Shown here piece by piece: positions 1 to 12,645 of a stretch of 48,910 bases of DNA (the first letter of the stretch is position 1; each line of letters begins with the position of its first letter). Location of the stretch: assembly GCA_002751075.1 (NCBI GenBank), contig NAOQ01000347.1, positions 1-48,910 on the forward strand, given 5' to 3'. Under the pieces are notes generated by a model. That model did not search any database, had not been told where the DNA came from, and worked only from the letters and a program-made list of their open reading frames with translations. Made by a program: the position numbers and the translations under genes. The stretch is from Ichthyophonus hoferi. Its lineage: Eukaryota > Opisthokonta > Ichthyosporea > Ichthyophonida > Ichthyophonidae.

Positions 1-55
1 TATTATATTATATTATATTATATTATATTATATTATATTATATTATATTATATTA
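1..55. repeat. (TATTA)11 microsatellite
   Basis: Eleven perfect copies of the pentamer TATTA start the window. They lie in the RAD50 intron after exon 6. The same pentamer, in another register, recurs at 19802-19834. Confidence 0.95.
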
Positions 56-59
56 TTAC

Positions 60-2602
60 CTTGACGCAGAGAAAATGGTGTCAAATTTGAGTTTCAGTGA
101 TTTTGGATCAGATAAAGGCCTGTTATAGGAGGAACATATTATGAGAACTCTGTGTAGAGACAAGGATATAGTATAATTGTAAGCTATTATTATTAGTATC
201 GTAGGCTGTTACCATAGTATAATTGTAGGCTATTGCGATCACATCATCCAACACGATACCCATTATTTACCTCTCTCTTTCAGTCAGTCCCCACCTCTGT
301 CCCTTTCTACCTGTTCTTATTCCAATCTCGTTTTAAAAAGAAATAAAAAGCAAAACTATGTGTATATAATATATACAAATAAAGACATGCACCATATTGA
401 ACCACTATGGTGATTAAATGTGTAACCTACCCATGCAGCTTTTAACATCATAAAAAGAAGATGCTGGTAAAGGTGGAAAAGAGACTTGGCACTAGGATAA
501 GAAGGAACAAGAACGAATAAACCTAAAAAGCTACAGCGGTCTACATAACATAAAGGGTGTTACAATAATAGAACCACACACGGGTACATACCAATTGGAA
601 TCCTCCTGGTGGCAGAAGATCACATACTGCAGTACGGCCTTGGACACCCCTAAATGTACAGCCATTTCTTTGTCCAGGTCCATACATTTCTTGTTTACTT
701 GAGTTTTCTGCGCCCAACGTACTAATTTGTAAAGTCATACATATCATAACCAAAAATATCTCCACCTACCACATCATTGACCTTATTATTTCCCTTTCTT
801 TCATATCACTTCCCCCACCTTTTCTTTCCCTGTTTGGCACTGTCCTGCCTTAATGACCCACCTATCTACCAATCAATATACTCAAAAGAAAATGTATAGA
901 TATTCAAAGCATCCACTACCAATATTGTCCATCTGTTGCTCCCTCTAAACTATGCGTAGATTTTATGCATCCTATGCTTTAACATTCTCTATCTCCTTCA
1001 TCTTACCACCTGCATCAAGATATATACTCTGCTGTACTCCTACTCACCTGTCCATCTGGCCCCGACACCTCCAGCACATTCTCCAAGGTTTTAAGTGTAG
1101 TTGTTTTGGCCTTCTGGGTCAACTGAAGTGTTCTAGTGCATGTGACTTGCTATATGTATGTGCATGTTATGATAGGTGCGCATACACAGTGAGTAGGGAA
1201 AGAGACTATCTAATCTTCTACCTTTAATGTGCTCGTTTACTTATCTCTCTATATTACTCATTATTTGTGTATCACTCTCTCTAAGTCTGCCTCTGGCACC
1301 TATTTCGTATAGATGTGTTGTTGTCTATATTAACAATTCTAATGTATACCAATAGTTATGAGCAAGCAAAGAAGAGTTTGTGGACATCAAAGGTAGCACA
1401 AGTGTGAATGTATTTAGGCATGCATTCGTATACTTTTATCTGTGCGTGGACGTATGTATGTGTTTTGTGTATGCATCTACTTTGTCTATGCTTGTCAGCA
1501 CGCATTCATATATATGCACAAGTATCATATATTCTCTCTATAGGTCCATATCTTCAGCCCTATACCATCAGAAATAATTCAGCTCTAGGGGTATAACCCC
1601 ATCCCTACCAGTCTAAACCAACTCACCTGTCCAGCCACATTCTTGAATCGCAGCTTGACCTGGGCCTTGACCTCAGGCTGTTTGGCAATCTAAAAGAGGT
1701 AACCCCATATATTATATTATCAATAATATATGCAACGTATTCTATTAATATATCTGTGTCCTTATATATATGCAATAGATTAATATCATTCAACCTATGT
1801 ATGTTGGCCAATCTGCAATATTGTAATGTAATATTTTCTATATGTAGAAGCATATTTATTGCTTTGACCAAACGTTCAAGAACTAGCACAAAATTTTCTG
1901 CTACTACCTCATATATTATAATAAAAATTGATTTTTTTCATACACCAATAATAATAAGTATATATGAGATATACAAGTCGGAAAGGTTTAACGAGGTTAT
2001 AAAGGACTTGTGTGTATTAAAAGTAGTGGAAGAAAGATGCATAACAATAGGAACTGTGGAAGAAGATATAAAAAGCAACGCGTAGTTGTACAAAAACATG
2101 TGTGCGTAAAAGGGAAAAAAATATTGTTCGTTCAAAAGGTATGAAGGTTAGGGGCTAAGGGGTTACCTTTGGATCATGAACAAACGAGTTTCCACCATAA
2201 GTGTTTGGCGGGAACTCGCCTGTAGTCGCATACCTTAGACACTCAATAATGGTCTGCACCATAGGGTAAGGTCAATATTTAGCTACAACCTATACCAAAG
2301 AAGCCAGCCAATATATATATAATTTAGAGAAAAAAATCGGTGTGCACGAGCATAAGCACATTCCCCCCTTCAACACTCCAAAAGACCACCAAAACACAAC
2401 ATGTCTAGTAAAAGCTTGGCCAATAATAAATTTAGCTCATAAAACCCCGCTACCCTATCAGTCACCTGTGTATACTTACTGTTTTCCCGGCACCGTTTGA
2501 ACCAACAATAAGCGTCAAAGGAGAAAAGAACTCTATAACTTCTGGCTTCTCATGATTAACACTTCTTATACCCTGAATTAACAACTTATCCACAGACGAC
2601 AT
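60..2602 (-). CDS. RAD50: RAD50 DNA repair ATPase, 5' six exons (partial)
   Basis: This is the N-terminal part of RAD50, the SMC-like ATPase of the MRE11-RAD50-NBS1 complex that tethers and processes DNA double-strand breaks in the nucleus. Exons read 2602-2480, 2253-2167, 1689-1627, 1149-1048, 707-592 and 119-60; phases join without conflict and give 183 residues. Visible motifs are the Walker A loop GSNGAGKT (residues 34-41), split from the following TIIECL by intron 1, the TGEFPP..FVHDPK block, and the Q-loop region [11 protein letters not shown] (residues 154-164), followed by a KFDTIFSAS block. The start is the first ATG, six codons before the conserved LLIQGIRS strand, as in other RAD50s. 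Coiled coils, zinc hook and Walker B lie beyond the left edge. Introns are 226-478 bp with GT..AG ends. Family identity is firm; exact splice sites are inferred. Confidence 0.95.
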
Positions 2603-4590
2603 AGTTGTTTATATAATAACCCCTAATAAAATATACGATACAAGGATAATAATAATATGGTTTATATTCTATATAAAACCCCAAAAAAGCAAATCTGGAA
2701 CTAAGGAAGAGAAATGCTTAGTAATAATAATAACAAGTGATGTGCTGGAGAATGTTCCATGTATTATTGATACGTATTATTATTATTATTATTACTATTA
2801 TTCTGGCCATTAATCTCATGATAAAAGTTCACACGATCTGGATTGTAATTGGCTGGGTAGGAATTTTTATTAGTTAAATGTGCGCCAAAATATCATAGCA
2901 TATATGCTATCCATTAGATGTATTGAATTTTATGCACCGTGTGTATTATATTATGTATGTATTATATTATGTATTTTTTGTACTATATATATTGTATGTA
3001 TTACTACCAATGATTTTTTAATTCCCTTGTTTATTTACAATTTAAACATACACTTTATAATTATGCATAAACATCAACTTATTTGGCATTGGATATTGTG
3101 TTAAATCATACAAAAAAATAGAATACAGAGAAATCTACAAGCAAGAAAGATTATACATAGGACGAGAATTATCATGTTTTGCATTTTAACAACTTATGTT
3201 ATTTATTTTTAGGCTTTAATTGCGTATCTACAATATATTCTTAAAGGATACGCCATAACTAATCAGCAATTAAATAGCAACATTAAACCGAAAATCAACA
3301 TTGGAATCTGTCAAAAATAATTAGCCAAAGTGATCTGCAACTACCAAAGAATTTTTTTCATAATAAAGTATAATTGAGTCTGTAAAAAGAGAAAATTACT
3401 ACCAGAATTTAAGTTTAGTTGAAGTAGAAAAGCATTAGGCCTACCCATAAGTATTAAGATGTGCATATATGAATAAAAGACCTACTATAGCTGCTTGTTT
3501 ACCTACCTTTTCTGGATAAATGTAAATAATAAAAAACCGGTATGTCGGCATCTTTCCAATCACTAACGCAACCCTTTAGTCATATATGCATATGAATATT
3601 TTTATAAACCACATACCTCAAATATAAGAAAATGTGTTGAGTAATTATTGATATCAATATACAAATACAATCAACAAAGGCTAACCTATTGATAATGCCA
3701 TTTTATTCGGGGAGTCTTGCATCCCATTAAGGCTTAATATTTTTACTGTTTATGTACACACATGCTTCAATTTCATAACAATACAGAGCGTTTGGGGTTG
3801 AAACTGTGGGTTAATGCTTTCTGAACACTTTAGGTACAGCTCATCAATCATTATTATTAATTGATTATTATGTGATTTGCATTGTCAGAAATGGAGCTAT
3901 TGGTTTGACTAAAGATTATCCTAAGAAATTTTAGATAAATTAATGACCATATATCGCTATGACAGGTAGATAGCGTGGGTTGTTGCAGCATTGAGTAGGT
4001 GATCATTTCGTTTGTATAAATTTCTTGTTTTTGAATTTGTTAAGTTGATTTGAATAAATATTTTGACTGTAGGGTTTGCCCTTTTATGTAGCCTATAATA
4101 ATGGTTTTCCTTTTAATGTAATAATATTTAGACGACCTTTTTCCTTTTAATAATTATAGATGTATTATATATTATAATTTATTTTGGTTACTACTTCTAT
4201 TCTGAACAATACAATTTCTTCTATTCAGGGCACTGTACTAGCTATGACACGTGGAATCATACCACCAATATGTTCAGTTTGGTTGTGTATTATAAAATCT
4301 ATACCATCTATTAAATATATCTTGGTTTTGGCTGGTTAATAACCAGTATGGGTTTCAACTCTGATCACGATGCTGTCAACGCTACTACATGTACCTATTT
4401 GCCTAAATTCCTTTATTTATTATTTAAAACAATGCATAATTGAGGAGTCATTAAAATCAACCCTGGTTTGAGTTTGTACCATGATATAGAATGTACTGGT
4501 GGCCAAAAATTGCTGATCTTATGCTAAGTGGATAAATCATATTCATTGAAGAATACCGTGTTCCATTTTGTGCTTGATCGTTCTTTCAAA
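2603..4590. other. intergenic, no gene seen
   Basis: AT-rich sequence between the RAD50 start and the relic at 4.6 kb. It presumably holds the RAD50 promoter on its left side. It contains a short ATT microsatellite (about 2773-2800) and no open frame with a coding look. Confidence 0.6.
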
Positions 4591-5770
4591 CTTTCCGATA
4601 TTATAAACAATGTCTGAAAGTGTCTACTAAAAGATGATGTCCTCATTGCAGTACTTGAGTACTTTGACAAAATTGAAATTTTGAATGTAACTGCCTTAGA
4701 ATTAAGATTAAATTATTTTTAGCAATACAGTCGCTAAGCGGCTACAATCCTCCAAGATAGAGGTATTGATAATGACAAAGACCACAACGACAAAATGTGG
4801 AAGAAGTCCACTCAACATAAATGAACTGGGTAATTTGCTAAACATCACAGGGATCACTCCTTTAATATGGGCTATGCTTTTCAAAAACCTAAGGGACAAA
4901 TCTCCTAAAACAGTGCATGATATAGTTCTTGGCCAACCTGACTCTGAGAGTAAGAATGAATAGGCTATCTGTTAGAATCCGTGTTAAGATTTTCTCACTC
5001 TGAATATGAGTATATGGGCATGTACTGGCTAGTGCTAACGGATAAGAGGTTATTGCTAGCCACGTTTCAGAGCCCAAACAATTTGAAAATTATCCAGCTA
5101 AGGCTTGCATGGTGCTGGTGTTCTCATTGTAAAAATTGAACTCCACCCAGACCATTTTTCTTACTAGGTCTTCTGACTGATTCTTACAAGTAGTAGAACA
5201 AACTGGCTTCCATTTACGATAAATGGGTTTATAGCTAGACTGCATTAACTGTATAAAGTCGGTACAGTGAAAATATTATTGATTTGGATGTTGTACAGAT
5301 GCTTATTAATGGTAATGCAATAGCAATTATTTACAATAATTATGAATGATCAAACTCTGACTTAAAAGGAAATTTTAATCAACAAGGTCAAGCACCTATT
5401 CTAGAAAATAGTTGTATCGATTATACTTATATATAACAAATACATATTTTATCCTCTTCAAGGGGAAAAGAAGGATAACGAGGAAGGCAGTTATTCCGAT
5501 AATTTTAGAAGTACAATGCCACTGGCTGCTCTTCAGAGTCAACCACCATATCATAATTTTCTTGCTGACTAGTTATACCAACGTGATTGGGAAAAATGTA
5601 CTAAGGCCATAGCTTGTATAACCAAGTCATGTCTTGTTGGTAAGATAAAGCAAGGTATAGATAGACTACATGTATTACATTTACTGAGCCATCTTTCAGC
5701 AACTGAAGGGATATAATATCAAGATAGAAATAAAAAAGACTACAATAAATAAAAAATGTCTTAAGTTCTC
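4590..5770 (+). pseudogene. decayed coding relic, unidentified
   Basis: On the plus strand several neighbouring stretches translate into protein-like sequence far less Asn/Lys/Ile-biased than the surroundings. Examples are LKDDVLIAVLEYFDKIEILN near 4632, VHDIVLGQPDSESKNE ending at 4960, EYEYMGMYWLVLTDKRLLL near 5004, and a Glu/Asp-rich start near 5461 leading to LYQRDWEKCTKAIACITKS. The pieces lie in more than one frame with several interruptions, so no intact protein is made. The order and strand agree over 1.1 kb, which suggests one decayed gene or mobile-element ORF. I do not recognise the family. The limits are approximate. Confidence 0.4.
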
Positions 5771-7738
5771 CTACCATTTCCACTCACCCACAAACTCTTT
5801 ACAGCGAATATTAGGAATACCACAAAAAGGTTGTTATAAAATTGACTGCAGTATTTAAGTTACTCAAGACTACACAAAAGTACAATATAAAAAACTACAG
5901 AGTAAATATATAATTTTGGAACCTGATTCAATACGATCAATCAGACCAGGGACAGGATGTTGGCTGAAAACTTAGACCAAACCAAATGCTCTCTCCCAAG
6001 CACCTTATTTGTTAAAAAATTACAGCTAAGAATGGTACATATATATAAGATTCACCCGATATTGCACCATAAAGAAACCCCTAGATGACTACTGGAAATA
6101 ATGTCCAGAAATGGTATACGCCAACCATATGTAGTTCACCCTTGAACAATAATAACTGATCAATAATGAGAACAAATGATAATTAGAATACTATAAATAC
6201 ATATAAGAAAATATAAAAAATATATGCACTCAAACCAAACTAGCAGAGAGAATTCTAAAGAGAAAGTCAATGAATCGGATATAATGTATTTTGAGAGTCC
6301 GCAGAACTTCTACATAACTTAAGTGAGCGGATTTTACTAAGAAGTCTTTAATTAGTCCCATTAAATATAGGATATGTAGAGGGGAAAGAAGCTAAAGCCG
6401 AGAAATTGACCAGATTATTATCTCCTAGGAAGCTCAACCTTTAAAGAAATATGAAACATATATAATTATACATCATGGTGCATAGACATCATTTTTTTTT
6501 ACAGTTTAGGTTCTTTTTTTTCTGAAATCAGGAGTATATCTTGTTTATTAGGGAGAAAATTTAGTATGATTGGCACTAATACTTAGTTAGAATCAACGCA
6601 TTTTTTTATATCGAGTTTTTTCTGATTGGAATATATTGCGTTGTACTCATAAATCTACTTGGTTGATTACACTTACATGCATATTAATCCCTTGATTGCA
6701 CATAGATTTGGAACCACAACTTGCTAATAATTTTTTTAAAAGAATAAGATATTATGATAAATACCCTTGGTCAAAGTTCATTATAAATGAAACACAGGAC
6801 TGTTAGACTGGTGCTTATTGAACAATCTGCAGTGCATAAGTGGTACTATTACTGGACGGATGTGATCCCAGTTGGCTAGAACTTAAATTATTTCAATCGC
6901 GATGCTGCTTATTGCAATTAACGGAAATACAGATTTGTTACGTTTACAGTATTATTTCCTATAATTAACACTTACTGGTACGCCTATTAGACTGCTTTAC
7001 CTTGAGCAACAACAGCTCACGATTTTATGTTATAGAAATATCAACCCCTTAGTAGGTAGTTTATTTACTTGTTGACTACATGATCTTTATATATATTTCC
7101 AATTAAATACTTGCATATTTTTAATTTCTCCTCCAAGTTCATTCTTAATATTAATCCCCACTATACCTTACTCAATTCTTCTTGGCTTGAATTCTACTAT
7201 TAAACACTTCATATTCGTTCCTGCTCCTTAAAAAAAACTTTATAATTTCTAAATCAAGACCCCCTTTTCAAAGTTCTGCTTAACTACTTTACACTATGAC
7301 GTCCAATTCTTATTATTGAAGATTTCCATGTGTAACCGATGATGTTGAAGCTTTTAACGTGTGCATTTCACAATAAAGGACTACGAAAATTCTTCCAATA
7401 TAAGACCTACACAATTCATAATTGCTTTAAAATTAAATTTAAGTTTTTCATCAAAAAACTTACAGATTGTGATTAAGATCTAACATTTACAACTAGAAAA
7501 ATAAAACATAACCCTAAGAAATTTAGCTCGACTCTATACCGACAATTCAACTTTTTGGAATAAAACAATGAATATCCAATATCCAAGACAACAATTCAAA
7601 GTGATATAATGAACAGTTTATAAATACGCTCTCGACCAAATCCCCAAGTCAAGCTAACATATATATATATATTTGGCTTTCACACAAAATGCAAGATAAT
7701 TTTATGTGCATCTTTAGGCGGTGCAACTGACCCTCGAT
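5771..7738. other. intergenic, no gene seen
   Basis: AT-rich DNA with no coding-like frame. The right end should hold the 3' untranslated region of RPL36, which is read leftward from 7739. Confidence 0.6.
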
Positions 7739-8682
7739 TTAATGGTGGGTGGCAGTGGCACGCTTCTGGGCAGCGAGAACATTGACCATCTCCTCGCGTT
7801 TCGCCTTTCCGCGCTTGTGTGTACCAAGGCGCTTCTTGGCGAGCTTAAGAGCACGCTTGTCCTTGGACACGCGAAGAAGCTCGAGAATACGTCTCTCGTA
7901 AGGGGCGAATCCGGAAACCTGAATGTAATGAATTGCGTAAGATAAAACTTAAAGTAATATTTCCTGTAGTTTTTATTAAAAAATCAAAGAGTTAACTATA
8001 CATGCTTCATGTTGTATCTACAATAAGCTAGATATAGTTATCATGGTTACTTCAAAACAAATACTAAAAAAGTGTTTTAATGTAGGAATTGAATGAAAAA
8101 AGTGTAAAAAACCCATCGATTTCTTAGTAAGATCAATCTATACACCTGGTAGTATACTAAACACTCCCTCCTCCTGTATAAGGTTTGAAAAAATGCAGTA
8201 GTAAAATTATTACAACGGTTTAATACGTTGTCTACCAACCTAAAAAATTATTCATGTGATCTTATATTATGTATTCATTGTGTTTCTGTTTTCATGTTCC
8301 GTTTTTTTTTTTAAAAAAAAAAGCTGCTTTCTCAACTTGACTCCAGCAAATGTATGAGATGTTTAATGTCGCCTCGCTGATTCGATTTAAAATTCCTTCC
8401 AACCAAAAGTGTGTTTCCAAAATAATAATATATAATTAAATGCCAACGTTTCCGGTTCAAAGGTGCCTCGCTGAATATAATGTGAAAAAAATTTAAAAAA
8501 CTACCATCCCCATTTTCCCCCATGAACTATTCGAATCTCACCTCACGGATAACGTCACGAACGAATTTGACGCGCTTGCTCAAGCGGCCCTTGGTGTGAG
8601 AGGGCTTCACGCGCTTAGCCAACTTAGTGACGGGGAAGCCCTTGTTAAGGCCAACAGAGAGGCCGGTAGCGTACTGAACCAT
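7739..8682 (-). CDS. RPL36: 60S ribosomal protein L36 (eL36)
   Basis: This encodes a complete eL36, a small basic protein of the large cytosolic ribosomal subunit. Exon 1 (8682-8542) gives [20 protein letters not shown] to ..RDVIRE. Exon 2 (7918-7739) starts [15 protein letters not shown], continues with [20 protein letters not shown] and [11 protein letters not shown], and ends at TAA. The total is 106 residues against about 105 in animals. The intron is 623 bp with GAG|gtgaga and ttcag|GTT ends, phase 0, at the conserved [12 protein letters not shown] block. The exons are rich in C- and G-ending codons (AAG, CGC, GTC, CTC) in sharp contrast to flanking DNA, as expected of a highly expressed gene. 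Nothing is missing; confidence in function is very high. Confidence 0.97.
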
Positions 8683-9480
8683 TTTCAGTATATTTCCCCG
8701 TTCTTTGGTTAGAGAAAGAGAAATAATCGTGAGACCGGGCCGGTTATCTATATGCATTTCATTATAAAGCATGCTTGCCACCAATCACAAAGCATAACAG
8801 TCATGTGATTTTCCCCATGTGGAGAACGCGTCATAGTGGCTATTTGCACGTGAGTTGCTAATTGTCTCAAACTGGTACCGGAGAGATCTTAATGACCCAT
8901 TATGTGCACCAATTATTTAATGCCCATTAATTGCTATTAGTTATTATTAATTATCTGTAATTATTTATGAACTGATGCAGACTTAAAGGTTTGATACAAT
9001 AACACTTAGCGCACATTTTCATTAAATGGATAAATTAAATAACAATTAATCAACACTTAATCACCGATCTCCAATGAATGATAATGGCAAATTAGCAATT
9101 AATCGATAGTTTTTTTAATGATCCCGATTAGTCATGACATTAGTGGTCAATAATTAAGTCGATATGAATTATCAGTATTTAGTGACGAACTGATTGATGT
9201 AGAAGTTGAATGCAATTGCAGTTATGTTATACCACATTTTCGTTCAAGGTGATCAAATAAATAACAATTAATTGGCAATCGGTGACCAATTGCCAATAAA
9301 TTGTAACGATAAATTAGGGATTAATTATTACACCTGGTAATTAATGGTAGTTAATAATAACTACAGTTAGTAATTGGCCTGCATTATTGTTACAATATCT
9401 TCTATTATTTTTATCGGTTTTTGCTTTTGTTAGCATACAAGAATATATATATATATTTGTATTTTTAACTGCATTAGACT
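8683..9480. promoter_or_regulatory. RPL36 upstream region with dense ATTAAT motifs
   Basis: Directly upstream of RPL36 (read leftward) lies a short GC-containing stretch followed, at about 8910-9380, by closely packed TTAAT/ATTAA/CAATTAAT words on both strands. A 9-bp inverted repeat, ATTGGCAAT (9271-9279) and ATTGCCAAT (9289-9297), sits inside. ATTA is the usual homeodomain core and ATTGG the NF-Y core. Whether this is regulatory or only skewed composition cannot be told from sequence alone. Confidence 0.3.
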
Positions 9481-9489
9481 GTTAGGTCC

Positions 9490-10340
9490 AGCGTATTCAG
9501 TTGGCGATCATTACAATCGAATGATCCCAGCACTAAAAGTAAGGCAAATCGCATCCTTCACAATAAAAACTGTTATTGGCCCGGCTTGGGACAACCAGGC
9601 CGGATCTTTCGTTTATATGAAGGAGCAACAAGTCTACTAATTGAAAACAACAATTTTTCCATTTTTCTAACCATACATTTTCTGCAAAATGCACTCTTTG
9701 TAACTGGGTACTACTAGTACTAGTTAGATGCAGAAAACATTGGAAAATTATATTGTTCATATCGCAATGCCAAACCAACTGCAATAAATTCTACGTAATC
9801 ATAATATCTGTATTAGTTTAACTATTGTCCAATAGTATCTACACCGTTAAACCTCATTCAGTGATTTTAATTTTTTCTTTTACGTCGTAATTAATAAAGT
9901 ATGGTACGTATATTAGCTCTAGGTATCATAATAGCTATCATTACTGAAGCACTAGTCAAATATGTATGTAAACTTTTGATCGGCGACATAAGCAATGAGC
10001 CGAGACTCCCCAAAAGTGGAGAATGCAGACCATTCCTAGTATCGGTTTCTTAAATGAGTGAAACATGGAAAAGACTACCAATACTCGATTTGCCAGGCCG
10101 ACACTGGAGAGCTCACTTGCGTATGATGGCACTGTTAGCCAAGAAAAAGTGGACTAATATAATTCACATTGGTTCGTTAAACTACCAGTGAAAGCAATAC
10201 TCAAAATATTGTGAAGGAAATGGTAAAACTAAATTTATAAAGTCCAACAGGCTATCGCCACTTACATTAAAAACTAGTGGCAATGTTTTATCACCTAATC
10301 TCCAAAGTGTATAACCGCTGAACATCCACTAAGATCGATG
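9490..10340 (+). pseudogene. second decayed coding relic, unidentified
   Basis: Plus-strand frames here give protein-like stretches: GDHYNRMIPALKVRQIASFT and GPAWDNQAGSFVYMKEQQVY (about 9503-9631), KLLIGDISNEPRLPKSGECR from about 9970, and WKRLPILDLPGRHWRAHLR with MMALLAKKKW to about 10160. The pieces are broken up by several interruptions and one change of frame. Base composition is richer in G and C than the flanks. The family is not recognised. It may be the remains of a mobile-element protein or of a host gene. Confidence 0.35.
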
Positions 10341-12348
10341 GAATAATTCAATATGTAGCAAATATATCAGGATGACTGTATAAGTATAGCTAGACATGTT
10401 TAAATAAACTCGCCAGCTCAGACTAAGAATAAATTGAGTGATAAACATTGCTAAGGACCTAACCAAGGCATTCCAATAGCTATCCTATAATATGGGCTCG
10501 GGTTGAGCATGTTGTGCAATTCAGAAAGGTAAAGATACTCCCAATTAGTGTTATCTTCTGCAGTTTTTAAGTTAGTAAGTTAATAGTTAAAAATACAAAT
10601 GTTTTAACTTTTAGTTGGCTTTTAGAGTAAGATATTGGCCCTGCAATAAAGTGTGATGAGCATTACTAGATTATCAATTTTCATTTAATTGCTTATCTAA
10701 TCGAAATATGTTAAATGACACTGATCATGTATCTCTTGAAGTATTCACATTCGAATATCTCTAACAAGTTGAATTAGTGACAACTAATATAAATATCGAC
10801 TATTCATGGTGAAGTCATTAAAATTTTTTTTTGAAAAGGGTGTTTACTGGATTTTCTCGTGTATGAAATAGAGGGTTTGTTTAAAAAAGCGAGCACACCC
10901 ACATGATTAATGGCTGTTAAGACAACACTCAAGTTTTCCAATTTAGACGAAGGTCATTAAAAATGAACAACACAGACGACCAACTTGCGCAAGATGACGG
11001 CTGCTGTTAATTTTTTGAATATTAAAATACATGTGCCAATAATACATGATCATCACACAGTTATAATATATGCACGAGTTAAACAATATACTTCATAATC
11101 GAACAATTAAACTAAGTACACCGTTAATGGGCAAAATGAAAACAAAAACAATGTATTCGATGTGTCGCCTTATATTTTTGTCAATATTTATTATAAACTA
11201 CTTAGAAATATAGTCATTATGTACTTCAGTTATTTTGCAAAGTAAATTGGTGACTGATAATGTTCATGTTAAATAAAAGTACAAAAAATAATAAGATCTA
11301 GACTATTAGTAGACATACACAAAGGTGAGTGATATAATATTTTTTTGTGTGGTTCTACCCTTCTGATAGGCTTTTAAAGATACGCAGAGCATAAACGTTG
11401 AAATATTTAATAGATAGATGTAGAAACTATGAAGACTGAAAAATAATACCAGGTATGTTACTTTCCATGCTTTACAGCCATTTCTCATATGACATGGCGA
11501 AGCTACCGCAGATCTTCAATGTTCGGATTTAGGTATTCACGAAAGATTTCTTTCTGCACGATCCTTTGAAAAATTAAAATAAATGTTATAATGATATATA
11601 TCAATTTTTAGTTTCTTCTCAAGTGGACCTCCCCCCATATACAAGCATGTTATTTGCTTCTACCAATGAAATAAGTTCGTAGATGTGTAACAATGATATG
11701 TATGTGTTCCATATCTATATTTCAAATTATTTTCATCGGTACGGGATCATATCCTACAGGTATCTTGAAATTTGAATTTCATTTTCACTGGCACCATAAT
11801 GAGATGGCTGTATAAGAATAAAATGAACTCAACATTTGCGAGCTAAGTTAGTTCTCATTTTTTGTTGAAAAAACTATCTACGTACATCCTCCTTAATGAG
11901 GAGGTTAGAATTTTTAATCTACAATTAAAAATTTGGTGACGCATGACAATTGCACAGATTGTGTATGTGTTTTGGGTATGTAGAAATACTACATAAACGT
12001 ACTTAAAGGTATCTATAGTATATATCTACATGATATTTTATACATTAAATATAAAAAAGTAATTCAGTTTCGCTAACTGTATGACATACGTGTAGTTTAC
12101 GCTATTAAGACCCACAGACATACCGTGTATAATTGTCACAAAATATGTTGAAATCTTTATCAGCATTTAGAATTGCACTACTCGTTGATACCACTAGTAC
12201 TACCTTGCCACGTTAGTGCACACATCCATGTAAAGAAGACGATGTACACCGCAATACTATACAATCAAGAACCACCTTAGTCCTTGTTTAAAAATTTTAT
12301 TATATTTTTTTTTTTCCCTAATTATATATACAGCATGTACCATGAATG
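10341..12348. other. intergenic, no gene seen
   Basis: AT-rich DNA. A 15-codon ATG frame near 10963 (MNNTDDQLAQDDGCC) looks coding-like but is too short to call. I see nothing else. Confidence 0.5.
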
Positions 12349-12645
12349 TTACCACGGATGTTTCAACACACCCATCTCCGGGGCGGGTTTCGGTTTAGTT
12401 GTGAATCCTCCCTTAGGAGTATTAATAGGCCCTGGTGGATGCACAGTGTTCAGCTCTAATCTAAAGTGGACTCTATGTCCTTTCCTGGGCATGAAAGGGC
12501 TCTGGCTATGGCTCTGGCTCTTGCGTTGTTCCGATAAAGACTGTTCTTTCATAAGGGCCTCCACCAAGGGCAACAAATGCTTTGGGATCCTAACGTCGGC
12601 ATTGTATCTGTTAGACATAGCGTGGCGCTTTCCCTGACTCGTCAT
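12349..12645 (-). CDS. uncharacterised basic 98-residue protein
   Basis: This is an intact single-exon frame from ATG (12645) to TAA (12349), 98 residues, with composition close to proven exons of this window and unlike the AT-rich DNA on both sides. The protein is hydrophilic and basic. The N-terminal half could form a helix (RIPKHLLPLVEALMKEQSL). It is followed by a Ser/Gln/His stretch (QRKSQSHSQSPF), a RKGHRVHFRLELNTVH block, and a Pro/Lys-rich tail ending GVLKHPW. No signal peptide, membrane segment or catalytic motif is visible. I do not recognise the family. A longer spliced gene using this as its main exon is possible, but no second exon was found nearby. Confidence 0.6.
   Translation of the reverse strand: MTSQGKRHAMSNRYNADVRIPKHLLPLVEALMKEQSLSEQRKSQSHSQSPFMPRKGHRVHFRLELNTVHPPGPINTPKGGFTTKPKPAPEMGVLKHPW

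Noticed and set aside
12284-12637. Plus-strand 117-codon frame over the 12.3-12.6 kb ORF.
   Set aside because: It is the antisense shadow of the minus-strand ORF and is Phe/Leu/Trp/Cys-rich in the way antisense translations are.
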